Below are positions 17,136 through 24,938 of a stretch of DNA of 34,931 bases, piece by piece. Source of the DNA: Myxococcus vastator (lineage in GTDB: Bacteria; Myxococcota; Myxococcia; Myxococcales; Myxococcaceae); NCBI RefSeq assembly GCF_010894475.1, contig NZ_JAAIYB010000033.1, forward strand, positions 1 through 34,931. The letters are read 5' to 3'. The translations under genes were made by a program, and so were the position numbers. The notes under the pieces were generated by a model, which did not search any database, had not been told where the DNA came from, and saw nothing but the letters and a program-made list of their open reading frames with translations. The number at the start of each line of letters is the position of its first letter. Position 1 is the first letter of the stretch.

Positions 17136-18199
17136 CGCAGGTCAACATCTACATCCTGGGCGCCTCCGGCTTCGGCGGCGGCGAGCTCTTGCGCATCCTC
17201 TCCGGCCACCCGGCGGTGGGCAGCATCCGCGCGGTGTCGCGGCACCACGCCGGCGAGCCCATCCACAAGGTCCACCCGCACCTGCGCGGGCTGGTGGAGG
17301 GCCGCTTCGAGGGCGAGCCCGACTGGAAGTGGCTGGCGGACTGCCAGCAGCCCGTCGTCTTCAGCGCGCTGGGCCACGGCGACCTGGCCCGGCAGTTCGC
17401 GGGCCTGGAGAAGCAGTGGGCGGAGGTCGGCATCGCCGAGCGCCTGCTGCTGGTGGACCTGTCCTCCGACTTCCGCCTGGACCACCCGGGCCGCTACGCG
17501 GGCGCCTACGGCCGGCCCCACCCGTCCCCCGAGCTGCTGGGCACCTTCACCTACGGCCTCACCGAGTGGAAGCGCGACGCGGTGAAGACGGCGAAGCGCA
17601 TCGCCAACCCGGGCTGCTTCGCCACGGCGGTGCAGCTGGCGCTCCTGCCCATCGCCTCCACGCCGGGCCTGGGGCTGCTCGCGGTGTCCGGCGTCACGGG
17701 CTCGTCCGGCTCCGGCTCGCTGCCCGGTGAGGGCACGCACCACCCGACGCGCGCGCACGACTTCCGCGCGTACAAGCCGCTGGAGCACCAGCACGAGGCG
17801 GAGGTGGAGGTCATGCTGGTGGCCCACGGCGCCCAGCGGCACCGGCTGGCCTTCGTGCCGCACTCGGCGCCCATGGTGCGCGGCATCTTCGCCACCGTGC
17901 AGTTCGAGTGGCCGGAGCACGGCGGCGCGGTGGTGACGGCGTCGCTGATGGAGAAGTACCGCCGCTACTACGAGGGCTCGAAGTTCGTGCGCATCGTCGA
18001 GGGCACGCCGCGCGTCGCCGCGGTGGCCGGCAGCAACTTCTGCGACATCGCGGTGGCCACCAAGGGCCGCTCGGTGGCCGTCATGGCGGCGCTCGACAAC
18101 CTGGTGAAGGGCATGGCTGGCCAGGCGGTGCAGAACTTCAACGTCGCGCTGGGGCTGCCGGAAGACACGGCGTTGCGCCAGGCCGCCTGCTATCCGTAG
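17132..18199 (+). CDS. argC: N-acetyl-gamma-glutamyl-phosphate reductase ArgC
   Basis: 355-residue NADPH-dependent reductase that converts N-acylglutamyl phosphate to the semialdehyde, third step of the pathway. The N-terminal nucleotide-binding loop LGASGFGGGELL is at residues 9-20. The catalytic Cys is Cys162 in ANPGCFAT (158-165). SGVTGSSGSG follows (186-195), and HQHEAEVE (219-226) supplies the catalytic His. The sequence agrees with the general family. ATG overlaps the stop of the P-loop gene (ATGA). It is the last gene of the operon. Its final 62 bases overlap the convergent TVP38 gene, and no terminator hairpin could be found at the end. Confidence 0.94.
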   Translation: MTQVNIYILGASGFGGGELLRILSGHPAVGSIRAVSRHHAGEPIHKVHPHLRGLVEGRFEGEPDWKWLADCQQPVVFSALGHGDLARQFAGLEKQWAEVGIAERLLLVDLSSDFRLDHPGRYAGAYGRPHPSPELLGTFTYGLTEWKRDAVKTAKRIANPGCFATAVQLALLPIASTPGLGLLAVSGVTGSSGSGSLPGEGTHHPTRAHDFRAYKPLEHQHEAEVEVMLVAHGAQRHRLAFVPHSAPMVRGIFATVQFEWPEHGGAVVTASLMEKYRRYYEGSKFVRIVEGTPRVAAVAGSNFCDIAVATKGRSVAVMAALDNLVKGMAGQAVQNFNVALGLPEDTALRQAACYP

Positions 18200-18938
18200 G
18201 CCGCGCGTCCCCCGGGCCTGGGCGCACGCGCCCGGGCTCGCCGCTCGCGAGGGGCACCTCCTTCGCGAGCAGCTCCCGCATCAGCTTGCGTCCCAGGACG
18301 AGCCCCAGCAGCAGGCTCACCCCCATGCCGGTGGCGGACACGGCCGTCATCCACGTCTTCCCCTGCCCCAGCGAGCTGCCGAAGAGCGCCATCAGCAGCG
18401 TCCCGGGGAGGGTGCCCACCACGGCGCCCAGCGCCAGGGGGACGTAGCGGGCGCCTGACGCGGACGCCGTCGCCAGCATCACATCCGCCGGAATCACCGA
18501 GTTGACGCAGGCCAGGAAGCCCAGCTGGAAGCCGTGCTCGCGCGCCGCGCGCTGGAACAGCGGGTGCTTGTCCCCCGCCAGCCGCCGCATGGGCTTGCGG
18601 CCCAGCCCGCGCGCCAGGGCGTGGATGAGGCCCGTGGCCAGCAGCGTCCCGGCGAGCGCATAGGCCGTGCCCGCGGCCATGCCGAAGAGGATGCCGCCCA
18701 CCGCCGTGAAGAGCTGTCCGGGCAGCAGCGTCACCGGGCGCACCGCGAGGAGCAGGATGAAGGCCAGGGGCGCCAGCGCGCCCAGGGGCCGCAGCCAGCC
18801 TGACAGCGTCTGTTGATTCAGATACTGCGGCCCCAACAGCCGCAGCCCCACGAGCAGGCCAACGGAGACGCAGAGCGGCCCGATGAGCTTGAGACCCGCG
18901 CTCAGCCGTCCTCCCTTGGAGCGGGGGTGCCTGGACAT
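18138..18938 (-). CDS. TVP38/TMEM64 (VTT/DedA-like) membrane protein
   Basis: 266-residue inner-membrane protein with about six hydrophobic segments. The VTT-domain core is visible as VTLLPGQLFTAVGGILFGMAAGTAYALAG (about residues 69-97), then a cytoplasmic loop GRKPMRRLAG and ACVNSVIPADVMLATASASG, where the conserved Pro sits. Members of this family and of DedA are tied to phospholipid scrambling or flipping and membrane homeostasis; the exact role here is not known. The tail after residue 232 (rich in Gly, Pro, Arg) is read from DNA that also encodes the end of argC on the other strand; no earlier in-frame stop exists. ATG 18936-18938 has only a weak ribosome binding site. Confidence 0.85.
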   Translation of the reverse strand: MSRHPRSKGGRLSAGLKLIGPLCVSVGLLVGLRLLGPQYLNQQTLSGWLRPLGALAPLAFILLLAVRPVTLLPGQLFTAVGGILFGMAAGTAYALAGTLLATGLIHALARGLGRKPMRRLAGDKHPLFQRAAREHGFQLGFLACVNSVIPADVMLATASASGARYVPLALGAVVGTLPGTLLMALFGSSLGQGKTWMTAVSATGMGVSLLLGLVLGRKLMRELLAKEVPLASGEPGRVRPGPGDARPTDSRRPGATPCLPAAPARR

Positions 18939-19023
18939 GGCTCAAAGCTGGGAAGCGTCACGTGGGAAGGCAAGAGCAGCCAGGCGAGGGCTGATGCCTT
19001 GCATTCCGCCTCACCCTGGCGAT

Positions 19024-19093
19024 TTGCGATGCCTTTCGTGCGAGCAATCGCAATGTCGAGCGCGGCTTCAGCTCAGCGCGACTGCGCTATGGT
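19024..19093 (+). promoter_or_regulatory. Dyad and weak promoter-like element upstream of the antiporter gene
   Basis: The 186-bp divergent gap between the TVP38 and antiporter genes holds an inverted repeat, TTGCGAT (19024-19030) and ATCGCAA (19047-19053). Downstream is TATGGT (19088-19093), a four-of-six -10 match whose start point would lie about 25 bases before the antiporter ATG. The -35 is poor. Low confidence. Confidence 0.25.
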
Positions 19094-19124
19094 CCGGCGC
19101 TTCGATTCAAACGGGTAAGGGACG

Positions 19125-20729
19125 ATGCACTTCGAGTTGGCCTTCGTACTGGTTTTCGCCGTCGCGACCGCCGTGGCCATCGCCGCGCGGTACTTCAAGT
19201 TCCCCTATACGGTGGCGCTCGTCGTCGCGGGTGTGCTGTTGGGTGCCTTCAAGGCGTTCGAGCCACCGCACCTCACGAAGGACCTGCTCTTCGCCATCAT
19301 CCTTCCGGGGCTGCTCTTCGAAGCGGCCTTCCACGTCGAGTTCCGGAAGTTCTGGAAGAACAAGCTGGCCATCCACGCCATGGCCATCCCCGGGCTCGTC
19401 GCCGCGGCCGGCCTCACGGCCTTCTTCCTCACCCGGGTGGTGGAGGGGCTGCACTTCGTGCAGGGCTTCGGGATGCTGTCCGCGCTGGTGTTCGCCTCCG
19501 TCATCGTGTCCACGGACCCCATCGCGGTGGTCGCGCTCTTCAAGTCCCTGGGCGCGCCCAAGCGGCTGCTGCTCCTGGTGGAAGGTGAGAGCCTGCTGAA
19601 CGACGGCGCGGCGGTCGTGCTCTTCACGCTCATCGTGGCGACGGCCACCGGCAGCCAGTTCACGGTGGGGAGCGCCCTGTTCAACTTCATCAAGGTCTTC
19701 GGCATGGGCGTGCTGGTGGGCAGCGCGGTGGGCTACGCCGTCTCCCAGGTCATCAAGCGCGTGGACGACGCGATGGTGGAAATCACCCTCACCGTCATCG
19801 CGGCCTACGGCTCGTTCGTGGTGGCCGAGCACTTCCACTACTCGGGGGTGATTGCCACGGTGGTGGCCGGCATGCTGTGCGGCAACTGGGCGTCGCACCA
19901 GGGCATGAGCCCCGCCACCCGCATCGCGGTGGCCAGCTTCTGGGAGTACCTGGCCTTCGCGCTCAACTCCGTGGTGTTCCTCCTCATCGGCCTGGAGGTG
20001 AACCTCGGCTCGCTGCTGGCCTCGTGGAAGCCCATCCTCGTGGCCTACGTGGTGGTGCTGGTGGCCCGGGCGCTGGTCGTCTACGGCGTCTCCGCGCTGC
20101 TACGCTTCACCTCGGAGCGAATTCCGTGGGCCTGGAGCGCGGTGCTCACCTGGAGCGGCCTGCGCGGCGCCATCTCCATGGTGCTGGTGCTCGGCCTCCC
20201 CTCCGACTTCGCGCACCGCGAGCTGCTGGTGAACATGACGTTCGGCGTGGTGGTGCTCTCCATCGTCTTCCAGGGCCTCACCATGGCGCCGCTGCTGCGC
20301 AAGCTGCGCATCACCGGCCTCCGGGACGAGTTCCAGGAGCAGTACGAGCTGGCCCGAGGCCGCCTGGGCACCATCCACGCGGCGCTGGCCGCGCTGGAGG
20401 GCATGCGCCGCAGCCGGGAGATTCCAGGAGACGTCGCGGCGAGACTGGAGAAGGACTACCAGGAGAAGGAGTCCATCGCGGAGAAGGAGCTGGCCGCGCT
20501 CAAGCAGCAGTCGACGCGCTTCCACGAAGAGGAGCACCAGGAGGCCATCCGCCGCGTCCTGATGGTGGAGAAGGCCTCGCTGCTCAAGGCCTACCAGTCC
20601 GCCACCATTGGCAAGGAGGCCTTCGAGCGGCTGACCGCGGAGCTGGATGACCGCATCGCCGCCGCGGACGCCGCCGAGAGCCACGTCCCGGCGGACGAGG
20701 GGGCGCCCGCGAGCGCCGAGAGCGCCTGA
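19125..20729 (+). CDS. CPA1-family Na+/H+ antiporter
   Basis: 534-residue inner-membrane cation/proton antiporter. Residues 1-400 carry about 12 membrane segments. The ion-binding core is seen as SVIVSTDPIAVVALFKSLGA (126-145, with Asp131) and LLLLVEGESLLNDGAAVVLF (148-167, with Asn159-Asp160), the CPA1/NHE motif for exchange of Na+ or K+ for H+. After the last membrane segment comes a 130-residue cytosolic tail that is strongly helical and charged, with many Glu and Lys (e.g. AARLEKDYQEKESIAEKELAAL) and probably coiled. Such tails regulate pH response in relatives. ATG 19125 follows AAGGG. It is transcribed alone and converges with the patatin gene 31 bases away. Ion preference is not readable. 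Confidence 0.92.
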   Translation: MHFELAFVLVFAVATAVAIAARYFKFPYTVALVVAGVLLGAFKAFEPPHLTKDLLFAIILPGLLFEAAFHVEFRKFWKNKLAIHAMAIPGLVAAAGLTAFFLTRVVEGLHFVQGFGMLSALVFASVIVSTDPIAVVALFKSLGAPKRLLLLVEGESLLNDGAAVVLFTLIVATATGSQFTVGSALFNFIKVFGMGVLVGSAVGYAVSQVIKRVDDAMVEITLTVIAAYGSFVVAEHFHYSGVIATVVAGMLCGNWASHQGMSPATRIAVASFWEYLAFALNSVVFLLIGLEVNLGSLLASWKPILVAYVVVLVARALVVYGVSALLRFTSERIPWAWSAVLTWSGLRGAISMVLVLGLPSDFAHRELLVNMTFGVVVLSIVFQGLTMAPLLRKLRITGLRDEFQEQYELARGRLGTIHAALAALEGMRRSREIPGDVAARLEKDYQEKESIAEKELAALKQQSTRFHEEEHQEAIRRVLMVEKASLLKAYQSATIGKEAFERLTAELDDRIAAADAAESHVPADEGAPASAESA

Positions 20730-20760
20730 TTCACCCGGGCGCGCCCACGCCGCGGGGACC

Positions 20761-22359
20761 TCAGGCGGCCACGGGCTGCTGGACCTGGGGCTGGGCGCGC
20801 TCCTGGTTGAGCACCGCCCACTGCTGGCGCAGCCGCTCGTAGAGGGCGTTGAGCGGCTGGCCCGGGCCTTCGTAGTGGCCGGCGTGGTGTTCGACGAGGT
20901 GGCGCAGCAGCGTGTAGCAGAGGGTCGCCGCGCCCGCGGACTCCACAGCGGTGAACTGGCTGTCGTCGGTGAACCAGAGCGTGGTGGGCATCTGGCTGGC
21001 CTGCGTGCCCAGGGCCACCAGGTGCGGGCCGGGCTTGAGCCAGGGGTGCTGCGCGAACAGGTGAGGCCGGTCCACCGTGAGCGCGGTGATGAGGTTGGAC
21101 ACGCGCCGGTCCTTGAAGCGGCTGTCCTGATACAGCTGGTTGAACACCAGGCCGCGCACGCGCTTCATGAACACCTGCGACGTCAGCGCCAGCAGGGACG
21201 TGACGCGCAGGACGAGCATCTGCGCGAACTCCAGCACCGTGAGCTGCTTGAACGAAGGCCAGACATCCAGGTCCATCTGCCGCTTGAGCAGCGCCATGAC
21301 GTCGTTGAGCCGTCCCCGCGCCCAGACCAGCGACGTGGCGACCGCCGCGGTCAGCACGCCGGGGATGAGGTACAGGAAGGAGTCGCGAGGCGCCCACCTG
21401 CCCTGGCTGGCTGTCTCGAAGCCGCGCCACGCGAGGATGGCCGCGGAGGCCAGCGTCAGCGCGAACAGCCCGTACGCCATCCACGAGACCCCGTTCAGCG
21501 TCACCCAGCCGCGCTTCGTCGGGTTCTCCGGGACGTCGTACATCCGGGGGCTCTGCGTGCTCACGTCGGAGATGATGAGCGTGGGCGGGGATTCGGAGGC
21601 GGCGTACGCCAGCATCAGGCTGTCGATGCCCTGGTTGTCGTAGATGCCGCCGTCCATCAGCGGCAGGCCGCCCTGGAACTTCGCTCCCAGCGCCTGCTCC
21701 GCCGAGTCGAGCGGGAAGTCCTGGGGCCAGTGGAACTGCTGGGGGAACACCAGCGGCTCGAAGCCGCCGGGGAAGCAGGACGACGCGGCCGTGATGTCCG
21801 CCAGCCGGATGTGCTGGCCCACGGCGCGCGGCAGCCGGTAGCCGTGGTTTCCCAGCAGCGCGCCGGGCTTGTCGCTGCGGCGGAAGCGGAAGTCCAGGCC
21901 GGTGTGGAACTCGGTGGTGTTGAAGATGGCTTCCCGCAGCTGCACGCGGTCCGAGTCCAGGACCTCTCCCAGCCGCCGGTCCCCCAGGAAGTCGGGCCGC
22001 GCGTAGAGGTCCGCGGCGGAGCGGATGAGGCTGGCCCAGGCCTGGCTGCCGTGGTCTCGGTTCGACGTCAGCCCCGTCAGGGCCTCGGCGATGACGTTCG
22101 TCTGCTTCAGGTAGCGGGAGTAGCTGGCGTGGAACGCGTGGAACGGCTTGCCCTCCAGTTGGCTCGTCACCCACGCCATCCCCGTGAGGGTGCCTCCGGA
22201 CACGGTGGACATGCCGACCACATCAGGCAGCAGCCCCACCGTGTCCAGGAGCCGCAGCGCCCCCAGGTGGAAGGCCGCCGCGCGGTAGCCCCCACCCGAC
22301 AGGGACAAGGCAAGCGGCCCGAGCGAACCGGGGCTGGGAGGCATGGATTCTTGACTCAT
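20761..22359 (-). CDS. Membrane-associated patatin-like phospholipase
   Basis: 532-residue alpha/beta lipid acyl hydrolase. The oxyanion-hole motif is SLSGGGYRAAAFHLGAL (19-35). The nucleophile elbow is STVSGGT (51-57), with Ser54 as nucleophile, the variant used by the VSTVSGGS branch of bacterial patatins. The second member of the Ser-Asp dyad is in LMDGGIYDNQG (Asp235). After the catalytic part there are two hydrophobic segments (about 292-311 and 327-346), followed by a 180-residue helical region ending in Gln-rich sequence, so the enzyme is probably held at a membrane. The expected activity is phospholipid or acylglycerol hydrolysis. ATG 22359 has no clear ribosome binding site; ATG at 22344 is an alternative. 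It diverges from the stress protein gene. Confidence 0.88.
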   Translation of the reverse strand: MSQESMPPSPGSLGPLALSLSGGGYRAAAFHLGALRLLDTVGLLPDVVGMSTVSGGTLTGMAWVTSQLEGKPFHAFHASYSRYLKQTNVIAEALTGLTSNRDHGSQAWASLIRSAADLYARPDFLGDRRLGEVLDSDRVQLREAIFNTTEFHTGLDFRFRRSDKPGALLGNHGYRLPRAVGQHIRLADITAASSCFPGGFEPLVFPQQFHWPQDFPLDSAEQALGAKFQGGLPLMDGGIYDNQGIDSLMLAYAASESPPTLIISDVSTQSPRMYDVPENPTKRGWVTLNGVSWMAYGLFALTLASAAILAWRGFETASQGRWAPRDSFLYLIPGVLTAAVATSLVWARGRLNDVMALLKRQMDLDVWPSFKQLTVLEFAQMLVLRVTSLLALTSQVFMKRVRGLVFNQLYQDSRFKDRRVSNLITALTVDRPHLFAQHPWLKPGPHLVALGTQASQMPTTLWFTDDSQFTAVESAGAATLCYTLLRHLVEHHAGHYEGPGQPLNALYERLRQQWAVLNQERAQPQVQQPVAA

Positions 22360-22478
22360 GGGGCGTGTCTTTGAGCAACGCCCATGCCATGCGGGGTCAC
22401 CTGGGCAACATCCTCGGAGGGGCCTCCACGGCTGCGTCCCAGGAGAACGCGGCGCGTTCCGTCGGCACGAGACAGCCT

Positions 22479-22496
22479 GCTAGATTCTCGTGGGTG
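22479..22496 (+). promoter_or_regulatory. Extended -10 promoter with probable leaderless start
   Basis: TGCTAGATT at 22478-22486 is an extended -10 (TG-N-TAGATT). A start point 6-9 bases downstream would fall at or next to the GTG at 22494, the best start of the stress protein, and no ribosome binding site precedes that GTG. This points to a leaderless transcript. The -35 is weak, as is usual with extended -10 promoters. Confidence 0.4.
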
Positions 22497-23402
22497 AAAC
22501 CACGAAAGCAGGCGTTCCCGCGGCGACTTCGCAGAGTGCTGCTCGCCACTGATTTCTCGGAGGCGAGCACCCACGCGGTGGGCAGGGCGGGACACCTGCC
22601 ACTCGCGGACGGCGCGAAGGTGCTGGTGACGCACGCCCTCCCCAGCCGCATGCCCGCGGAGCTGGGCACCCGCGCGCTCCAGGCCACCGCGCGCGAGCTG
22701 GAGCGGGTCGCCGAACGGCTGCGCAAGGTGCTGCGTGCCGAGGGCAGCTCCGCCACCGTCGAGACGCGAATCGCGCGAGGAAAGCCCGTGGAGGCCATCC
22801 TGCGGCGGGCCCGGTCCTTTGGCGCGGAGCTCATCGTCCTGGGCCGGCATGGCGACAAGCCGCTGCGGAACATGTTCCTGGGCTCCACGGCGGAGAACGT
22901 CATCCGCGGTGGCGAGTTGCCCGTGCTCATCGTCAACCGGCGCGCCCCCGGGCCCTACCTCCGGCCCGTGGTGGCCGTGGACGCGGACGCGGCGTCCAAG
23001 CGCGCGGCGAGCTTCGTTCCCACGCTGATGACGCCCGGCGCCGAGCTGACGCTGGTGCACGCGTATGACGTGCCGCTGGAGTACGCGGTGTTCCCCGGGC
23101 TGACGACGAAGGAGCACAAGCACTACCAGCAGACGTTCAAGGCGTCCGCGGAGCGCAAGCTCACGGCGCTGCAGCAGGCGCTCGACGCGGTCGACGTCCC
23201 CTACCACCTGGTGATGGAGAACGGCGGCTCACGCTCCATCGTCCTCGAGTTCGTGGACGACCAGGGCGCGGACCTGCTGGCGCTGGGCACCCGGGCGCGC
23301 TCCGGCGTGGCGTTCGCATTGCTCGGGAGCGTCGCGACGGACGTCATTCGTGAGGCGAAGTGCGACGTGCTCGTCGTCCGCGAGGCCGAGTCCGCCAGGT
23401 AG
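22494..23402 (+). CDS. Tandem-domain universal stress protein
   Basis: 302-residue cytoplasmic protein made of two UspA domains. Domain 1 runs from RRVLLATDFSEAS to LPVLIVNRR and has an intact ATP-binding motif, GRHGDKPLRNMFLGST (G-x2-G-x9-G-S/T). Domain 2 runs from LRPVVAVDADAAS to CDVLVVRE; its motif GTRARSGVAFALLGS has Ala in place of the second Gly, so ATP binding there may be weaker. Such proteins are induced by stress or growth arrest and act as regulators or chaperones rather than enzymes. GTG 22494 is chosen because homology begins soon after it and an extended -10 lies directly upstream; an in-frame start at 22365 would add 43 residues of unlikely sequence. It diverges from the patatin gene. 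Confidence 0.88.
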   Translation: MKPRKQAFPRRLRRVLLATDFSEASTHAVGRAGHLPLADGAKVLVTHALPSRMPAELGTRALQATARELERVAERLRKVLRAEGSSATVETRIARGKPVEAILRRARSFGAELIVLGRHGDKPLRNMFLGSTAENVIRGGELPVLIVNRRAPGPYLRPVVAVDADAASKRAASFVPTLMTPGAELTLVHAYDVPLEYAVFPGLTTKEHKHYQQTFKASAERKLTALQQALDAVDVPYHLVMENGGSRSIVLEFVDDQGADLLALGTRARSGVAFALLGSVATDVIREAKCDVLVVREAESAR

Positions 23403-23432
23403 CGAGCGTGAAGGCCCTCCGCCCGCGCGGGC

Positions 23433-24116
23433 TCAGGCCGAGGGGGCCTTGTCTCCCTTGAGGTCGGACTCCGAAGCACCGGCGGGCGCCTGAGCCGCCT
23501 CGGGGGCCGCCGTCGCCGCGTGGGCCGCGCCCGTGAGCGCGTCTCCAGTCACGGCGGTGGACTGGGCTTCGCGCTGCTCCAGCCGCGCCCCGCCCTGCTC
23601 CGCCGCGCGGAGGAACTCGTCGTACTCGGACTTGCGCTCCTCTGCCTTGACCTGGGTTTTCACCGACTGCTGTGCCGCGGCGTCCCGGCCCATCATCACC
23701 GCGCGCGCGCTGAGCACGACGCCGCCGGCGAAGGCCACCATGCTGAACAGCGAGCCGACATCCCCGGCCCACAGCCCGTACACGCCACTCTGGATGAAGG
23801 CCATCGCGTTCAGGAAGACGGCGCCCGTGAGCGCCGCGCCGCCCGCCGTGGTCCACGGACGCAGCTCCATCACCCGCGCGGCGCCGTAGCACAGCAAAGG
23901 CAACACCCCGAGCACCCACAGGTTCTCCAGCAGCACCGCCAGCGCCAACCGCAGCACGCCCACGGGCACCGCCTGGATGCGCACGCTCAGCCGGAGCGTC
24001 AGCGCCACGCTCAGAATCGACCCCGCGATGAGCGCGATGAACCCCAGTCCCATGATGAACTGGAAGCGACGGACACGGACGCGCAGCGGTTCGAGGACAC
24101 TCGTCTTGGAGCTCAC
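23433..24116 (-). CDS. Small membrane protein of unknown function
   Basis: 227-residue protein with four predicted membrane segments (about residues 20-43, 53-80, 89-112 and 117-140), then a hydrophilic tail rich in Ala, Gln and Glu that probably lies in the cytoplasm. The segment AEERKSEYDEFLRAAEQGGARLEQREAQ could form a short coiled coil. I do not recognise a family. Start is GTG 24116, 21 bases after truA, with only a distant GGAG. It is the last gene of the kinase-truA operon. A GC-rich palindrome lies beside the stop codon. Confidence 0.7.
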   Translation of the reverse strand: MSSKTSVLEPLRVRVRRFQFIMGLGFIALIAGSILSVALTLRLSVRIQAVPVGVLRLALAVLLENLWVLGVLPLLCYGAARVMELRPWTTAGGAALTGAVFLNAMAFIQSGVYGLWAGDVGSLFSMVAFAGGVVLSARAVMMGRDAAAQQSVKTQVKAEERKSEYDEFLRAAEQGGARLEQREAQSTAVTGDALTGAAHAATAAPEAAQAPAGASESDLKGDKAPSA

Positions 24117-24137
24117 GGGCAGGCAGCCTACTCCACT

Positions 24138-24935
24138 TCAGCCCTCATCCTCTTCCAAGTCCGCCGTTCCCCCCGACGTGCGGGCAGGCGGGCCGTCCCC
24201 GTAGAAGACCGCCTCCAGCACCAGCCCCTGGGGCGGCGCGGTGGGCCCGGCGCGCTTGCGCTCCTTGGAGGCCAGCACCTCCGCCACCCAGGACTCGGGC
24301 CGCCGGCCCTTCCCCACCTCCACCAGCGTCCCCGCCAGGTTTCGCACCATGTGCTTCAGGAACGCGGTGCCCTCCACCACGAAGGACACGGCGTCCCCCG
24401 AAGCGCCCTCCACCGTCAGGCTCCGAAGCTCGCGCACCGCGTGCTTCGCCTGGCAGTCCGCGGCCCTGAAGGCGGAGAAGTCGTGCCGCCCCAGCAGGTG
24501 CGCGGCCGCCCGCCGCATGGCCTCCACGTCCAACGGCGCGAAGACTTCCCAGTGCGACATCCGCCGCAGGGGCGAGCGCGTGCGCCGGTTGCTCACGCGG
24601 TAGCGGTAGCGCTTGCCCCGGGACCAGCGGCGCGGGTCGAAGTCCTCGGCCACCTCCACCGCGTCCACCACCGCCACGTCGGGTGGCAGCAGGCCATTGA
24701 GCCCCATGACATAGGCCTTCATCGGCAACACCCGGGGCGCGTCGAAGCAGGCCACCTGCCCGGAGGCGTGCACGCCCGCATCCGTGCGCCCCGCCGACGC
24801 CACCGACACCCGCGCCCCCAGCAGCCGCTCCAGCCCCGACTCCAGCACCGACTGGATGGAGGGCCCGTTGGGCTGCACCTGCCAGCCCACGTAGCGCGTC
24901 CCTTCGTATTCGAGCGTCAGCTTCAGCCGGGGCAT
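24138..24935 (-). CDS. truA: tRNA pseudouridine(38-40) synthase TruA
   Basis: 265-residue enzyme that converts uridines 38-40 in the tRNA anticodon stem-loop to pseudouridine. The N-terminus LKLTLEYEGTRYVGWQVQPN is typical. The catalytic Asp is Asp52 in AGRTDAGVHASGQV (48-61). Later segments KRYRYRV, HDFSAFRA and FLKHMVRNLAGTLVEVG agree with the family. Length is normal, with a short acidic C-terminal extension. ATG 24935 is three bases after the kinase stop, so the two genes are translated from one message. No odd residue was seen. Confidence 0.95.
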   Translation of the reverse strand: MPRLKLTLEYEGTRYVGWQVQPNGPSIQSVLESGLERLLGARVSVASAGRTDAGVHASGQVACFDAPRVLPMKAYVMGLNGLLPPDVAVVDAVEVAEDFDPRRWSRGKRYRYRVSNRRTRSPLRRMSHWEVFAPLDVEAMRRAAAHLLGRHDFSAFRAADCQAKHAVRELRSLTVEGASGDAVSFVVEGTAFLKHMVRNLAGTLVEVGKGRRPESWVAEVLASKERKRAGPTAPPQGLVLEAVFYGDGPPARTSGGTADLEEDEG

Positions 24936-24938
24936 GGG

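Noticed and set aside
23421-23432. GCCCGCGCGGGC palindrome between convergent genes as a terminator
   Set aside because: It is a perfect palindrome but leaves no loop large enough for a stable hairpin, and no T-run follows. In this GC-rich DNA it may be chance.
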